A stretch of DNA of 39,508 bases from assembly GCA_017477205.1 (NCBI GenBank), contig JAFUXE010000026.1:1-39508 (forward strand), read 5' to 3'. Of this stretch, positions 16,653 to 24,291 are shown in pieces (the first letter of the stretch is position 1; the number at the start of each line of letters is the position of its first letter). The notes beneath the pieces were generated by a model that was not told the origin of the DNA, ran no database searches, and saw only the letters and a program-made list of their open reading frames with translations. The position numbers were made by a program, and so were the translations under genes. The DNA comes from Alloprevotella sp. (lineage in GTDB: Bacteria; Bacteroidota; Bacteroidia; Bacteroidales; Bacteroidaceae).

Positions 16653-17968
16653 ATCAAAGCAGTGTTGTCGTCGTTGAATTTCTGGAGCGTAGCCATTTCC
16701 GTGCACCCTTCCTTCATGCTGAGGCATGCGGCGGGCGTTGAAGGCGAAAGCTCTACGCGTATGTAGTTGTCCGTGAATCCCTGCAGCGGATGTTCCGCAC
16801 GGGCATGTTCCCATAGGACGGGGCGCGTCGTGCCGATGTGTTTTTCGTAGAAGGCTTTGCGCTTTTCCTCGGAGAGAGCGATGAGGCGCTGGCTTCGTTC
16901 GTGACGCACCTGCGGGCTTACGGCGTGGGGTATTTCGAGCGCCTTCGTACCCGGACGCTCGGAATAGCTGAACACGTGGAGCTGCGAGACGTCGAGGCTT
17001 TGAAGGAATTCGTAGCTCTGTTCAAAGAGCTCATCCGTCTCTCCGCGCATACCCACGATGACGTCCACGCCGATGAAGGCATCGCTCATGCGTGCATGCA
17101 CGCGCTCAACCTTCTCTCTGAAAAGGCTTGTGTCGTAGCGACGGCGCATGAGGCGCAGCACCTCGTCGCTACCGCATTGCAGGGGGATGTGGAAATGGGG
17201 CATGAAGGCGCGGCTCCCGGCGCAGAAGTCTATTACCTCGTCCGTCAGGAGGTTGGGTTCGATGCTGGAGATGCGGTAGCGCTCAATGCCCTCTATGCCG
17301 TCCAAGGAGCGTATGAGGTCGAGGAAACTTTCACCCGTCGTGCGTCCGAAGTCGCCGATGTTTACACCCGTCAGGACAATCTCCCGTCCTCCCGCCTGTG
17401 CCACCTCGCGCGCCTGCGCTACGAGGCTTTCTATGCTTCCGTTGCGGCTGCGGCCGCGGGCAAAGGGAATGGTGCAATAGGTGCAGAAGTAGTTGCAGCC
17501 GTCCTGCACCTTCAGGAAATAACGCGTGCGCTCACCGCGCGAGCAAGAAGGCACGAAGGTTTTCTCGTCGTCCGCAGTCACGGGAATGTCCGCTGCCTCC
17601 TGTGTAAAGAGAGCTTCAATGAGCTCCAGGATATGGGCTTTCTCCTTGATTCCTACCACAAGGCGCACGCCCGGAATGTTGCTCAGCATCTCGGGTTGCA
17701 GTTGTGCGTAGCAACCCATGACGACAATCGGTGCGTCAGGGTGCCGACGGGCCAGGCGATGGATGGCCTGACGGCACTTCTGGTCGGCGACGTCCGTGAC
17801 GCTGCACGTGTTCACGACGCAGAAGTCTGCGTGCTCGCCTTTTTCCGCTATGGTGACGCCGCGCTCGGCAAGCCGGTCGCTCAGCGTTGCCGTTTCGGCA
17901 AAGTTCAGCTTGCAACCCAGCGTCAGGAATTCCGCCTTGCGCCCATATAATATATTTGTGTTGCTCAT
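16634..17968 (-). CDS. mtaB: tRNA t6A37 methylthiotransferase MtaB
   Basis: 444 residues from ATG 17968; an earlier in-frame ATG at 17998 is too close to the -7 box. Radical-SAM enzyme converting t6A to ms2t6A at tRNA position 37. Domains: UPF0004 N-terminus with three cluster Cys (LGCKLNFAE, VNTCSVTDVA, MGCYAQL), radical SAM core with CxxxCxxC in CNYFCTYCTIPFARGRSRN (about residue 150), HFHIPLQCGSD, GVDVIVGMRGE, then a TRAM-like C-terminus. CSRG-TRYFLKVQDG points to MtaB rather than MiaB or RimO. A near-consensus TACCTTCG (18019-18012) is the likely promoter. Confidence 0.93.
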   Translation of the reverse strand: MSNTNILYGRKAEFLTLGCKLNFAETATLSDRLAERGVTIAEKGEHADFCVVNTCSVTDVADQKCRQAIHRLARRHPDAPIVVMGCYAQLQPEMLSNIPGVRLVVGIKEKAHILELIEALFTQEAADIPVTADDEKTFVPSCSRGERTRYFLKVQDGCNYFCTYCTIPFARGRSRNGSIESLVAQAREVAQAGGREIVLTGVNIGDFGRTTGESFLDLIRSLDGIEGIERYRISSIEPNLLTDEVIDFCAGSRAFMPHFHIPLQCGSDEVLRLMRRRYDTSLFREKVERVHARMSDAFIGVDVIVGMRGETDELFEQSYEFLQSLDVSQLHVFSYSERPGTKALEIPHAVSPQVRHERSQRLIALSEEKRKAFYEKHIGTTRPVLWEHARAEHPLQGFTDNYIRVELSPSTPAACLSMKEGCTEMATLQKFNDDNTALICQESQ

Positions 17969-18153
17969 TTGGCTTGTTTTGATGTCCTTAAGAAACATCC
18001 TTTACGGCGCGCGAAGGTACGAAAAACTACTTTTTTGAAGAAATAAATGCCGTACGAAAGCCCTAAAACCTCGGATTTTGTCATTTGGGGTTGTCAGAAA
18101 GATGAAATAAAGTTAAAAATCGCGTTTGTGGCAAAAAAAAAGAGGGTGGGGAC

Positions 18154-18183
18154 TTGCATGGCTTCAAAAAGTCCGTACTTTTG
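18154..18183 (+). promoter_or_regulatory. Promoter of the small repeat lipoprotein
   Basis: TTG (18154-18156, within CTTGCATG), 19-bp spacer, TACTTTTG (18176-18183): textbook Bacteroidota promoter, with a leader of about 50 nt rich in A just before the ATG. Confidence 0.75.
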
Positions 18184-18237
18184 CAGCGTTTTAACACAAA
18201 GCAATTGATTGTTTTACTTTAAAAAATTTAAAAGACA

Positions 18238-18429
18238 ATGAAAAAGTTAGTTTTCATGTTCGTAGCATTCGCTGCTATCTCCTTCGCTTCCTGCGAGAAC
18301 AAAACCACCGCAACTGATCAGGCTGCTGACAGCGCAAACGTTGAACAGGCCGACAGCACGGTTGCTGACAGCGCACAGGCCGACAGCGTACAGGCAGACA
18401 GCGTACAGGCAGACAGCGTAAAGGCTTAA
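18238..18429 (+). CDS. Short lipoprotein with ADSVQ repeats
   Basis: 63 residues. Signal peptide MKKLVFMFVAFAAISFASC ends in lipobox FASC (Cys19). The mature 44 residues are low-complexity and acidic: TDQAADSANVEQADSTVADS, then ADSVQ repeated, ending ADSVKA. At DNA level three 15-bp copies of CAGGCAGACAGCGTA-type units follow one another, so copy number can vary by slippage. Similar tiny acidic-tailed lipoproteins are widespread in Bacteroidota; function unknown. Its own promoter and a strong terminator show it is monocistronic and probably highly expressed. Confidence 0.75.
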   Translation: MKKLVFMFVAFAAISFASCENKTTATDQAADSANVEQADSTVADSAQADSVQADSVQADSVKA

Positions 18430-18457
18430 GTCTTAGCTCGAGCATGTAAATCGCAAA

Positions 18458-18489
18458 CCCGCTGGGCAATGCCCGGCGGGTGTTTTTTT
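18458..18489 (+). terminator. Terminator of the ADSVQ lipoprotein
   Basis: CCCGCTGGGC (18458-18467) and GCCCGGCGGG (18471-18480), 3-nt loop, one G-U pair, then TG and seven T. Confidence 0.9.
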
Positions 18490-18574
18490 GCGCCTTATGG
18501 AGGCATGAAGGGAGCCAATTTGAACGCTTTTGGTGCAAAAAACGGCCGGAAAGGTCAAATTTTTGCTTGCAGGC

Positions 18575-18605
18575 TTGTTTCTTTCATCCGAAGTCCCTAC
18601 CTTTG
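18575..18605 (+). promoter_or_regulatory. Promoter of the sorting-domain mini-protein
   Basis: TTG (18575-18577), 20-bp spacer, TACCTTTG (18598-18605); ATG 19 nt later. Confidence 0.75.
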
Positions 18606-18624
18606 CCACATAAAATATCCGCTT

Positions 18625-18945
18625 ATGAAGAAATTCTTACGCTATAGTCTCTTTGCCGCCCTGCTTTCCGCAGCCCCCTTTACCACCTTTGCCGCTGATG
18701 CGGAGGCGTGGTTTGCGATGGGTGTGGTGGACATTGCGGCAAACGACGTGCAGATATTCATCACAGGTAGCTCTCTCCGCATCGTCGGCGGACAGGGGAT
18801 GACCGTGGAGGTCTATAACGTCACGGGCGTACGCGTGTTCTCCCGCCACATAGACTCCAACGACCAGACCTTTCAAGCCGGACTCCAGCGCGGATGCTAC
18901 ATGGTGAAGGTGGGCAACACGGTGCGCAAAGTCAGCATCAAGTAA
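18625..18945 (+). CDS. Secreted protein consisting mainly of a T9SS-type sorting domain
   Basis: 106 residues from ATG 18625. A Sec signal peptide (MKKFLRYSLFAALLSAAPFT, cleavage after TFAA) is followed almost directly by what reads as a type A por-secretion C-terminal domain: LRIVGGQGMTVEVYNVTGVR, a run of beta strands, then LQRGCYMVKVGNTVRKVSIK, matching the G-x-Y-x-V-x(n)-K-V pattern at the end. Such domains usually sit at the end of large secreted cargo; here only about 30 residues precede it. It has its own promoter and terminator. It may be a decayed cargo protein or a small surface protein. Confidence 0.75.
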   Translation: MKKFLRYSLFAALLSAAPFTTFAADAEAWFAMGVVDIAANDVQIFITGSSLRIVGGQGMTVEVYNVTGVRVFSRHIDSNDQTFQAGLQRGCYMVKVGNTVRKVSIK

Positions 18946-18978
18946 AGGAACGGCCCTAACTCCCTGGAAGTGAAAACT

Positions 18979-19039
18979 GACGTGGTATTAGGAATGTGCG
19001 TGCGTTCTGCAGCCATTCCTGATAGCGCGTCTTTTTTTT
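18979..19039 (+). terminator. Terminator of the sorting-domain gene
   Basis: 18-bp arms (18979-18996 and 19014-19031, one mismatch, two G-U pairs) followed by eight T. Confidence 0.85.
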
Positions 19040-19138
19040 GTCCACATAGAGAGTGTACGGCTTCATCCCTAAAGCCACTCTTCCAAACATTCCCTAAAAT
19101 TACCTCGTAGAACACACCAAACAAACCCCAGACACTTC

Positions 19139-19678
19139 GTGCAGGAACTCGCCCAACGTCTCATAAATCCCGAAACCCGACGCTCTGCTTTCGAGGAGAT
19201 GGTGCGCACGTACACGCCCCAGCTCTATCAGCAGATACGTCGTATCGTGCTCTACCATGACGACGCGAACGACGTCATGCAGAACACGTTCATGAAGGCG
19301 TGGATGGGGCTTGACAACTTTCGCGGCGAGGCGGCGGTGTCCTCATGGCTCTACAGGATTGCCATGAACGAGTCCCTGACGTTCCTGAGCAAGCAGCGCG
19401 AGCAGGTCTCCTTGGATCAGGAAGATGCGGCTGCGGTAGCACGCAAGCTGGAGGGAGACACTTGGTTTGATGGCGACCGCGTGGAGGCAGAACTCCAGGC
19501 CGCTATCGCCCAGCTGCCTGAGAAGCAGCGCGTTGTCTTCAACCTGCGATACTACGATGAAATGAAATACGAGGACATGAGCCAGTTGCTTGACACGAGC
19601 GTCGGTGCCCTGAAGGCCTCCTACCATTTCGCCGTGCAAAAGCTCAAGGATAAACTTTCTGGCATTTTTGAGGAATGA
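19139..19678 (+). CDS. ECF RNA polymerase sigma factor
   Basis: 179 residues from a GTG start; no ATG exists upstream and the family's N-terminal pattern begins here. Region 2: FEEMVRTYTPQLYQQIRRIV, DDANDVMQNTFMKAW (-10 binding), NFRGEAAVSSWLYRIAMNES. Region 4: LPEKQRVVFNLRYYDEMKYE, MSQLLDTSVGALKASYHFAV (HTH, -35 binding). Classic sigma-70 group 4 of the RpoE-like type abundant in Bacteroidota. Followed after 52 bp by a small membrane protein, probably its anti-sigma partner, and by a Spy-like periplasmic protein, suggesting an envelope-stress circuit. A weak TTACCTCG (19110-19117) is the only promoter-like site. Confidence 0.92.
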   Translation: MQELAQRLINPETRRSAFEEMVRTYTPQLYQQIRRIVLYHDDANDVMQNTFMKAWMGLDNFRGEAAVSSWLYRIAMNESLTFLSKQREQVSLDQEDAAAVARKLEGDTWFDGDRVEAELQAAIAQLPEKQRVVFNLRYYDEMKYEDMSQLLDTSVGALKASYHFAVQKLKDKLSGIFEE

Positions 19679-19730
19679 GGACTAAACTTCTGCCCGTCCC
19701 AATAGTCAAAAGCATAAACACAAGATTATC

Positions 19731-20093
19731 ATGAAAGATACAAACGACAAGCGTAGCCCCTTTGTGGTACCGGAAGGCTACTTCGAGAGTTTTCCCGCAC
19801 AGATGATGGCTCGCATTGATGCCTACGAGGAGACCGCAAAGTCACATCCCGTTACGATGCGCATCCACTATGCCGACCGCATACGTCGCTTCACGCACTA
19901 TGCCGTCGGCGTGGCTGCAACGGCGGCTTTCTTCCTCATCTTTACGCACAAGGCACCCGTCGCATCCGCCACGCCAGCACCGGCAGCTGACACGCACATG
20001 AACTTTGTCGCTTCGAACGGTGCCGACCAATTGTACGATTACATGCTTCTCACAACAAACGACGTTTACAACTATGCTTCATCCCTGGACTAA
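19731..20093 (+). CDS. Single-pass membrane protein, likely anti-sigma partner
   Basis: 120 residues. The cytoplasmic N-terminal 62 residues include SPFVVPEGYFESFPAQMMAR, a motif found in proteins encoded directly after ECF sigma genes in Bacteroidales. One transmembrane helix (about 64-82), then a short periplasmic tail ending YDYMLLTTNDVYNYASSLD. It lacks a zinc-type anti-sigma HxxxCxxC motif. Gene order suggests it holds the sigma factor at the membrane (inference). It overlaps the next gene by 20 bp, so expression is coupled. Confidence 0.75.
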   Translation: MKDTNDKRSPFVVPEGYFESFPAQMMARIDAYEETAKSHPVTMRIHYADRIRRFTHYAVGVAATAAFFLIFTHKAPVASATPAPAADTHMNFVASNGADQLYDYMLLTTNDVYNYASSLD

Positions 20094-20637
20094 TATAATT
20101 AAGAAGAATGCTCTGGGCGCACTCCTGCTGTGCCTGTCCCTGCTTCCCGCAGCCTCCCTTGCGCAGCATGGTCACGGCACGCCGACGCCACCGCATCACG
20201 GACAGCCAGGCCGTACCGGTCATCCCGGTAATGGTAGCCCTGGACAGCCCGATGAACGTCCGCCCTTCAATCCCCAGAAGTTCCGCCGTGACTTTGAAGA
20301 CTTCGTGACGAAGCGCGCAGGCCTTACTGCGGCGGAGGCAAAGGCGTTCTATCCGCAGTTCCACAAGATGAAGTCGCAGGAGCGCGAGATACGCAGCAAG
20401 ATAAAGCGCATCCTTGCGCGGGCTCGGACGGAAAAGCTGAAGCTTGCCGATAGCCAGCGCCTCCTGCGCGAGGTTCTGCGCCTGCGCCGACAGGCCAGCG
20501 ACCTTGAACAGCGCAGTTACGACCAATTTTCCCGCATTCTACCTGCCGACAAACTCATGCGCGTCATGGAGGCTGAGCGTGCCTTCGGCAGAGAGATGTT
20601 CCGAAAGGGACCGCACGGTGGGGGCGGACGTAAGTAA
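20074..20637 (+). CDS. Spy/CpxP-like periplasmic helical protein
   Basis: 187 residues from ATG 20074, giving a clean signal peptide (KKNALGALLLCLSLLPAASL, cleavage near AQH). Then a His/Pro/Gly-rich linker (HGHGTPTPPHHGQPG) that could bind metal, and an all-helical domain, FNPQKFRRDFEDFVTKRAGL then AAEAKAFYPQFHKMKSQERE, in the style of the LTxxQ/Spy periplasmic chaperones and heavy-metal sensors. The C-terminus is FRKGPHGGGGRK. Third gene of the sigma operon; its place suggests it is a product or sensor of the envelope-stress response. Confidence 0.75.
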   Translation: MLHPWTNIIKKNALGALLLCLSLLPAASLAQHGHGTPTPPHHGQPGRTGHPGNGSPGQPDERPPFNPQKFRRDFEDFVTKRAGLTAAEAKAFYPQFHKMKSQEREIRSKIKRILARARTEKLKLADSQRLLREVLRLRRQASDLEQRSYDQFSRILPADKLMRVMEAERAFGREMFRKGPHGGGGRK

Positions 20638-20670
20638 GAAATACCCAGGAATCTTATCAATTGTTTTTGG

Positions 20671-20702
20671 GCGGCTTCTTTCTGGCAAAGGAGTCGCTTT
20701 TT
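20671..20702 (+). terminator. Terminator of the sigma factor operon
   Basis: GCGGCTTCTTT (20671-20681) and AAAGGAGTCGC (20687-20697), two G-U pairs, 5-nt loop, then five T. Confidence 0.8.
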
Positions 20703-20743
20703 GTTTGCTTTCACTCCTCATTCTTTGTCTTTATCCCTATTTC

Positions 20744-21859
20744 CTATCCCTCGTATTCTGCCGTCATGTAGGCATCGAGGAAGCGGTTGGGTATCCGTCT
20801 CAGGAGGTGGGGATGCAGGAAATGGGCGGTATCTACGGGCAGCCAAGTGCGGCCGGCACGTTGCGGCGCGTCGGCGGGCATGTCAAGGAGTTCGCTAAGC
20901 GTGTAGAAATGACGCAATGGATTGTTGACCTGTTCGCAGACGATGCGGAATTCCGGCACATAGACAAAGACGAGGCGCGGGAAGCGGTGTGCCAGCCAGC
21001 GAGCGATGTCGTACGTCAGCAGAAGGCAGCGGAGGCTGTCGCCTTGTAGCAGAAAGGGGAAGCGCGAAAGCCAGAAAAGGTTGGAATGCGGCGACGAAGC
21101 ACGCATCTTGCCTGTGTGCGTGACATGGTAGAAGCGTCCGATGGCCATGCTCTCCTCTCTGCTGAGCTTTTTCGCACCGGCCTGCGCTATGAGATAGTCC
21201 GTCAGCAGGTGGTAGTTGCTGCCGTCGTAGCGCATGAGGTGGAGCGTGCGTCCCGACACCGGGCTGTAGAGCACGGCGCGCTTGCAGTCCCAGATGTGGA
21301 ATTGCAGGGCTTCGCGCAGTGATTCCATGCGGTCCTCCTCTACGGGCATGCTTCTGTCCCCGATGTTCCACCCGAAGCCCTGCGCCTCTCTGCTCGCAGC
21401 ATTGTCCTTTCCGGAAATTCGGTTGCCGAAGAGGGAAGGGGCGGCGTGGTTCATTTCCGTGGCCACCATGCCGGCCCAGGTTTCAAAGTCTGCGGCGATG
21501 CGTTGCAACTGAAGGTTGTTCCATGCCTGTGGCGAGCAGACCGCCTGCTTCATGTGATGGCGCAGGAGGCGCGTGAGGGGGATGTGGTGGAAGGAGACTT
21601 GTATGCCGCAGACGCTGAAGTAGGCAACGTCGGCATTGCGGTCCAGATAACAGCTGACGTCTGCTTGCGGGTGGGCGAGCAGGTGGGCCATGAGATGCGC
21701 AGCGTGGCCTTTGATGAAGGGGTAACCTACTACTCTCTTTCCCCAAGGCTGTTTCATGGCGGCGTTCAGCAGGTTCAGGGCTGCAAGCGTGCGCAACGTG
21801 TCGGATGCATTGCCCGGACGCGAATGCCCGGAGGCGGTGAGTACCGCTTCCTGCACCAT
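20744..21859 (-). CDS. Uncharacterised Bacteroidota protein, possible non-ATG start
   Basis: 371 residues from ATG 21859, no signal peptide, no transmembrane segment, no motif I recognise. Features: HAAHLMAHLLAHPQADVSCY, VCGIQVSFHHIPLTRLLRHH, a His- and Trp-rich middle and a C-terminus DTAHFLHPHLLRRIPNRF. The frame stays open for 27 more codons upstream with protein-like sequence (NILDYSEELRAYYGQKRF, SPTPLNVH), up to a stop at about 21946, but contains no ATG; ATA at 21940 or CTG at 21931 would be the start, or the true ATG has been lost. Genes this size with such conserved-looking N-termini are usually accessory. Function unknown. Confidence 0.65.
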   Translation of the reverse strand: MVQEAVLTASGHSRPGNASDTLRTLAALNLLNAAMKQPWGKRVVGYPFIKGHAAHLMAHLLAHPQADVSCYLDRNADVAYFSVCGIQVSFHHIPLTRLLRHHMKQAVCSPQAWNNLQLQRIAADFETWAGMVATEMNHAAPSLFGNRISGKDNAASREAQGFGWNIGDRSMPVEEDRMESLREALQFHIWDCKRAVLYSPVSGRTLHLMRYDGSNYHLLTDYLIAQAGAKKLSREESMAIGRFYHVTHTGKMRASSPHSNLFWLSRFPFLLQGDSLRCLLLTYDIARWLAHRFPRLVFVYVPEFRIVCEQVNNPLRHFYTLSELLDMPADAPQRAGRTWLPVDTAHFLHPHLLRRIPNRFLDAYMTAEYEG

Positions 21860-21998
21860 GTGGACGTTGAGGGGAGTGGGCGAAAAGCGCTTCTGCCCGT
21901 AGTAAGCCCGGAGTTCTTCCGAGTAGTCCAGTATGTTTATGAATCAGTTAGACGTTTGCCTCTTGGGCTTAAGCCCCTTCTTTCAGCGGGGCATCAGA

Positions 21999-22027
21999 AA
22001 GGGGAACGCCTCGTGGGCATTCCCCTT
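21999..22027 (-). terminator. Terminator of the HU-rng operon
   Basis: AAGGGGAACGCC (21999-22010) and GGCATTCCCCTT (22016-22027), 12-bp stem with one G-U, 5-nt loop, short T run on the minus strand (TTTCTG), 11 bp past the rng stop. Confidence 0.7.
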
Positions 22028-22037
22028 CCTGTTCAGT

Positions 22038-23627
22038 TCATTTCATTTCCTTTTCCTCGCGCATATCAATCTCGTTGCCGTTGGCGTCAAAGAAGGAATA
22101 CTGGAGGTAGGAGAGTGTTTGGCTTGGCACGACTTGCACGCTCATTTTGTAGCGTATCTGCCACTTCATGCGCAGCGAGGGGATGCCTTTCCCCAGATAG
22201 GCTGCGACGAAGGGGTGTACGTGAAGCCGGACACGTCGGTAGTTGAGTTTCTCGCCGAGAAGGCGCAGTTTGCTTTCCAGGACATCCGTGAAGAGCAGGC
22301 TGGACTTTATCTTTCCCGTGCCTCCGCATGTGGGGCAGGCCTCTTCCACGGTGACGTCCATCGCTGGACGTACGCGCTGACGCGTGATTTGCATCAGTCC
22401 GAATTTTGAAAGCGGAAGGATGTTGTGGCGCGCGCGGTCCTGTTTCATGTTCTCCACCATGCGCTCGTAGAGCGTCTGGCGGTTCTCGGCTTTTGCCATG
22501 TCGATGAAGTCAACGACGATGATACCTCCCATGTCTCGCAGGCGAAGCTGGCGCGCCAGTTCGTCGGCGGCACCGAGGTTCACTTCCAGGGCGTTCGTTT
22601 CCTGACCGTCGGGATTTTTGGAGCGGTTACCGCTGTTGACGTCTACGACGTGCAGGGCTTCCGTGTGCTCGATGATGAGGTATGCACCGTGCTTGTAGGT
22701 GACGGTGCGGCCGAAGGAAGATTTTATCTGCCGCGTTACGTTGAAATTGTCGAAGATGGGCAGTTTGCCGGTGTAGAGTTTGACAATTTCCGTGCGTTCA
22801 GGGGCGATGAGCGATACGTAGGACTGTACTTCGTTGAATACGTCGCTGTCGTTAACATAGATGTTCTCGTAGGACGGATTGAAGAGGTCGCGCAAAAGAC
22901 TGACGGTGCGGCTGGTCTCTTCGTAAACGAGTTGGGGCAGGGGCAACTGCTGGGGCTGTTGGCGCGCTTTCTTGATGCGCTCAACGGTGTCGTTCCAACG
23001 TTTCAGGAGGGTCTTGAGTTCCAAGTCAAGTTCCGCCACGCGTTTTCCCTCTGCGCTGGTGCGTACGATGGCACCGAATCCTTTCGGCTTGATGCTTTGC
23101 AGAAGTTGTTTGAGGCGTGCGCGCTCCTGGTTGCTCTTGATTTTTGTGGATACGGAGATTTTCTCCGTGAAAGGTACGAGAACGATGTAGCGGCCGGGGA
23201 ACGTGATGTCGCAGGTGAGGCGCGGTCCTTTCGTGGAGATTGGTTCCTTCACGATTTGGACCATGACTTCGTCGTCTTTTTTCAGTGTGTCCTGTATGCT
23301 CCCTTCCTTTTCCAGGTCGGGACTGCCGAGTGCCTTGTGGACGGGAACGCTCTTGCGTCCGTCGCCCAACATGGAGAGATACTTTTCCGAAGCGCGATAG
23401 TGCAGTCCGAGGTCCAGATAGTGGAGGAAAGCGTCGCGTTCGTGTCCGACATTCACGAAGCAAGCGTTCAGCCCGGGCATGATCTTCCTGACTTTTGCCA
23501 GGTAGATGTTGCCGACCGAGAAGTGCTCCTCGCGCGCCTCCTGTTGGAACTCGGCAAGCCGCTTGTCCTCCAGCAGGGCGATGGAGATGGTCTTCGGTTG
23601 GACGTCGATGATTACTTCGCTTGTCAT
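22038..23627 (-). CDS. rng: Ribonuclease E/G
   Basis: 529 residues from ATG 23627; an in-frame TTG at 23651 is less likely. Endoribonuclease acting in rRNA 5' end maturation and mRNA decay. N-terminus MTSEVIIDVQPKTISIALLE, then the S1 domain (GNIYLAKVRKIMPGLNACFV, GHERDAFLHYLDLG) with a long insert, 5' sensor/RNase H-like region, catalytic DNase I-like part with VVDVNSGNR and IIVVDFIDMA (the metal-binding Asp residues), and the Zn-link CPTCGGTG. The RNase E C-terminal scaffold is absent, so it is RNase G type. Downstream of HU and the COX24-like gene; a long hairpin (23646-23709) precedes the start. Confidence 0.94.
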   Translation of the reverse strand: MTSEVIIDVQPKTISIALLEDKRLAEFQQEAREEHFSVGNIYLAKVRKIMPGLNACFVNVGHERDAFLHYLDLGLHYRASEKYLSMLGDGRKSVPVHKALGSPDLEKEGSIQDTLKKDDEVMVQIVKEPISTKGPRLTCDITFPGRYIVLVPFTEKISVSTKIKSNQERARLKQLLQSIKPKGFGAIVRTSAEGKRVAELDLELKTLLKRWNDTVERIKKARQQPQQLPLPQLVYEETSRTVSLLRDLFNPSYENIYVNDSDVFNEVQSYVSLIAPERTEIVKLYTGKLPIFDNFNVTRQIKSSFGRTVTYKHGAYLIIEHTEALHVVDVNSGNRSKNPDGQETNALEVNLGAADELARQLRLRDMGGIIVVDFIDMAKAENRQTLYERMVENMKQDRARHNILPLSKFGLMQITRQRVRPAMDVTVEEACPTCGGTGKIKSSLLFTDVLESKLRLLGEKLNYRRVRLHVHPFVAAYLGKGIPSLRMKWQIRYKMSVQVVPSQTLSYLQYSFFDANGNEIDMREEKEMK

Positions 23628-23645
23628 TGTCTTGGTCGTTATACG

Positions 23646-23709
23646 ATACAAGATACGAGCTTCGAACTGGTGCTCCGGGGAGCTCTGTTCCTTATCTCAT
23701 ATCTTGTAC
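23646..23709 (-). promoter_or_regulatory. Leader hairpin before rng
   Basis: TACAAGATACGAG-type arms at 23646-23659 and 23696-23709 pair over 14 positions (one G-U, one terminal mismatch in the minus-strand RNA); an inner stem GCTC/GAGC (23672-23683) caps it. No T run follows, so it is not an intrinsic terminator; it ends 19 nt before the rng ATG. Possible mRNA processing or autoregulation site. Confidence 0.5.
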
Positions 23710-23750
23710 CGAGTGTCACAATGCTGTTTTACCAGCTTTGCGAACCGTTT

Positions 23751-23840
23751 TTACTTGTTCTTATGACGGTTCTTGCGCAGTCTTTTTTTACGCTTGTGCG
23801 TAGACATCTTGTGTCTTTTCTTCTTTTTTCCGTTAGGCAT
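23751..23840 (-). CDS. 29-residue COX24/AURKAIP1-like basic protein
   Basis: ATG 23840 to TAA 23751. MPNGKKKKRHKMSTHKRKKR is followed by LRKNRHKNK: 19 of 29 residues are Lys, Arg or His. This is the tiny protein annotated in Bacteroidota as AURKAIP1/COX24 domain-containing, whose mitochondrial relative (mS38) is a small-subunit ribosomal protein, so ribosome binding is a fair inference. It sits between HU and rng (HU 29 bp upstream), an arrangement I know from other Bacteroidales. It is easily missed by gene callers because of its length. Confidence 0.85.
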   Translation of the reverse strand: MPNGKKKKRHKMSTHKRKKRLRKNRHKNK

Positions 23841-23869
23841 GGTTCGTATGTTGTTTTGTTTTGTTGAAA

Positions 23870-24145
23870 TTACTTCTTCACTTCCTGCATGAAGGACTTG
23901 GCGGGCTTGAAGGCGGGTATGTTGTGCTCAGGAATGATGAGCGTCGTGTTCTTGCTGATGTTGCGAGCCGTCTTCTGTGCGCGACGCTTCAGGATGAAGC
24001 TACCGAAACCACGGAGGTAAACGTTTTGTTCATTCACAAGGGATTCTTTCACGGAGTCCATGAAAGCTTCAACAACCGTCAACACGGAGGTTTTGTCCAG
24101 ACCGGTCTTTTTCGCGATGTCTGCAACGATGTCTGCTTTTGTCAT
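23870..24145 (-). CDS. DNA-binding protein HU
   Basis: 91 residues, the standard HU length: MTKADIVADIAKKTGLDK, VVEAFMDSVKESLVNEQNVY, RGFGSFILKRRAQKTARNIS (the GFG hinge into the DNA-binding arm), IPEHNIPAFKPAKSF at the end. In the arm TTLIIPEHNIP keeps the intercalating Pro. Nucleoid-associated, bends and compacts DNA. Promoter at 24206-24236, leader about 55 nt; cotranscribed with the COX24-like gene and rng. Confidence 0.95.
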   Translation of the reverse strand: MTKADIVADIAKKTGLDKTSVLTVVEAFMDSVKESLVNEQNVYLRGFGSFILKRRAQKTARNISKNTTLIIPEHNIPAFKPAKSFMQEVKK

Positions 24146-24205
24146 TTTACTTTATGTGTTTTTGTAGTGTTAAACAATTCTCTTGCCGTATTGCTTAAGG
24201 CGGCG

Positions 24206-24236
24206 CAAAATTACGCATTTCGTCTTTATACTCCAA
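24206..24236 (-). promoter_or_regulatory. Promoter of the HU operon
   Basis: Minus-strand TTG (24236-24234), 20-bp spacer, TAATTTTG (24213-24206). Confidence 0.75.
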
Positions 24237-24291
24237 ACAAAAAGCTGATTTTTCCTTACTTATGTGCTCTTTTCCGCCGCCGCATGGCTGC

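Noticed and set aside
16653..16814. 54-residue N-terminal extension of the glycosyltransferase
   Set aside because: The sequence is the out-of-frame 3' end of mtaB; GT2 enzymes begin at the VSIVILNWNG strand.
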